DNA of 64,000 bases, from NCBI GenBank assembly GCA_902516625.1, contig CABXYU010000002.1, positions 26,411 to 90,410 of the forward strand, written 5' to 3'. The notes beneath the pieces were generated by a model. It was not told the DNA's origin and did no database searches. It worked only from the letters and a program-made list of their open reading frames with translations. Each line of letters begins with the position of its first letter. Within the stretch, counting starts at the first letter, position 1. Origin of the DNA: an uncultured Pelagibacteraceae bacterium. GTDB lineage: Bacteria; Pseudomonadota; Alphaproteobacteria; Pelagibacterales; Pelagibacteraceae. This document shows, one piece after another, positions 62,665-64,000 of this stretch. The translations under genes were made by a program, and so were the position numbers.

Positions 62665-63228
62665 ATGAATCATCAAAATCTTATAATCTATAATTTTCCA
62701 ATAATTTACGAAATTTTATCTGAGGTTGAAAATCATTTAAATTTTAAATTAATAAATATCAATCAAGAGGAATTTATTAATTTTGAGGAAAAGGATTACA
62801 AAAATTTCATTTTTTTAACAAAAAAAAAAGATTCAGATATAAGTAATCAATTTGTACTAAATGATCTACCAATTAAATTAATTGATTTAGTTGAAAACCT
62901 TAATGTTATGTTTTTAAAAATTAACTACCAAGGACAGTCAAATCAGATAATTAAAAACTATACGATAGATTTGAATTCAAAAAAATTTTTTAAGGAAGAC
63001 AAAAGCTTAAAGCTAACAGAAAAAGAAATTGGAACAATACTATACCTCGCAAAGCATCAGAAACCAGTAAGTATAAAAGAATTACAAATAAAAGTTTGGG
63101 ACCATAAATCAACACTTGAAACCCACACTGTTGAGACTCATATTCATAGATTAAGAAAAAAAATTAAAGAAAAATTTAATGATGCAAATTTTATAATAAG
63201 TTCAAAAAAAGGATATTTTATAAATTGA
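62665..63228 (+). CDS. OmpR-type winged-helix DNA-binding protein with degenerate N-terminal receiver-like domain
   Basis: SLKLTEKEIGTILYLAKHQKPVSIKELQIKVWDHKSTLETHTVETHIHRLRKKIKEKFNDANFIISSKKGYFIN. Confidence 0.88.
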   Translation: MNHQNLIIYNFPIIYEILSEVENHLNFKLININQEEFINFEEKDYKNFIFLTKKKDSDISNQFVLNDLPIKLIDLVENLNVMFLKINYQGQSNQIIKNYTIDLNSKKFFKEDKSLKLTEKEIGTILYLAKHQKPVSIKELQIKVWDHKSTLETHTVETHIHRLRKKIKEKFNDANFIISSKKGYFIN

Positions 63229-63365
63229 AAAAAAAGAATATTTTCGCAAGAGATCTATTTTCAAAAAAGTATAAACAAAGAGTAGTTAAACCCAAAAAAG
63301 GTAAAGGTAGTTTTTCTAGGAAAAAAAAATTAAAGTCTAGCTCCAATTTGTTGAATAACTTTTGA
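63225..63365 (+). CDS. arfA: ArfA-like alternative ribosome-rescue factor (46 aa, TTG start), not in supplied ORF track
   Basis: Hand translation: (M)KKKNIFARDLFSKKYKQRVVKPKKGKGSFSRKKKLKSSSNLLNNF*; matches the ArfA core LF..(R)QRV..KKGKGS(Y/F).RK. Confidence 0.75.
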   Translation: MKKKNIFARDLFSKKYKQRVVKPKKGKGSFSRKKKLKSSSNLLNNF

Positions 63366-64000
63366 CGCCATTTCAGTACCTTTTTTTAAACAATCTTCTT
63401 GTGAAAATTTCTTTAAATAACCATGAAGAAACCCTGCAGCAAAGAGGTCACCTGCACCGGTAAGATCTATAATTTTAAGGTTTTCTAAAACTTGAGCAGT
63501 CGTAACTTTGTCACCAAATATCGAAATAGCACCCTTGTCTCCTCTTGTAATAACTAATTGTTTTTTAATTTCTTTTCCAAATGCAATTACATCATCAAAT
63601 TTTTTTGCATTTATTAAGGACGAGATTTCCTGCTCATTAGCAAAAGTAATATCCAATTTATTTTTTACAAGTTCTAGAAAGTTTTCTTTATGCCTATCAA
63701 CACAAAATTTATCAGATAGTGACATTGCAACCTTCCTGGCACAATTGATAGCTTTATTAAAAGCTTTTTTTGGATCCCCCTCGTCCCATAAATATCCCTC
63801 AAGAAATATCATTTCACTTTGATTTATTGCTTCTTTATCAATATCATTTTCACTAATTTTTCCCGCTGTTCCAAGAAACGTGCACATTGTTCTTTCAGAA
63901 TCTGGTGTAACCAAGATTAAACAAGTTCCAGTAGGAAGGGCCTCTTTTTTTTTATTATAAAAATAAGTAACTTTTTCTTTTTTTAAACCATTTTCATATT
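63330..64000 (-). CDS. PfkB-family sugar/adenosine kinase, 5' end outside window (partial)
   Basis: Frame open to the window edge (YENGLKKEKVTYFYNKKKEALPTGTCLILVTPDSERTMCTFLG); IDLTGAGDLFAAGFLHGYLKK anion-hole motif. Confidence 0.93.
   Translation of the reverse strand, partial: YENGLKKEKVTYFYNKKKEALPTGTCLILVTPDSERTMCTFLGTAGKISENDIDKEAINQSEMIFLEGYLWDEGDPKKAFNKAINCARKVAMSLSDKFCVDRHKENFLELVKNKLDITFANEQEISSLINAKKFDDVIAFGKEIKKQLVITRGDKGAISIFGDKVTTAQVLENLKIIDLTGAGDLFAAGFLHGYLKKFSQEDCLKKGTEMASKVIQQIGARL

Noticed and set aside
1-64000. CRISPR arrays, insertion sequences, prophage or defence islands
   Set aside because: No regularly spaced repeats, transposases, integrases or phage structural genes were seen in the window

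Overview
AT-rich, densely packed chromosomal window that looks like a SAR11/Pelagibacterales-type alphaproteobacterium (inferred from composition, gene content and order). It spans what appears to be the replication-origin region. From left to right it contains: a photolyase / light-stress cluster (two photolyase-family genes, a DUF2256 mini-protein, an SDR, a PQQ-type dehydrogenase and an MBL hydrolase); folD, mscS and hemDC; tsaD and an EVE-domain gene; acetyl-CoA synthetase with a DUF4212/SSS acetate-type symporter; rpe, a heparinase II/III-like gene and purH; tRNA-Gly(GCC); ftsK and lolA; a his operon (hisB-H-A-F-E) containing a small lipoprotein ORF and a secreted polysaccharide-lyase-like gene; hslVU; smr-tim44-fxsA-secB-dnaQ-coaE-aroE-maf-ppsR; a candidate oriC (about 41882-42158) with a consensus DnaA box; hemE-hemH-hemG; rho; a TPR/GT41 gene; mnmE-mnmG-rsmG (carrying a near-perfect parS site)-parA-parB; holA-lptE-leuS; a strongly expressed porin-like gene with a bidirectional terminator; a TPR-sulfotransferase; and a winged-helix gene followed by an unlisted ArfA-like ORF. 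Reading the gaps by eye gave three small ORFs absent from the supplied track: a DUF2256 zinc-ribbon protein (2867-2995, -), a 50-aa lipoprotein in the his operon (33216-33368, -), and an ArfA-like ribosome-rescue factor with a TTG start (63225-63365, +). I saw no CRISPR array, transposon, prophage or rRNA operon. Family calls are from memory of motifs; no searches were run.
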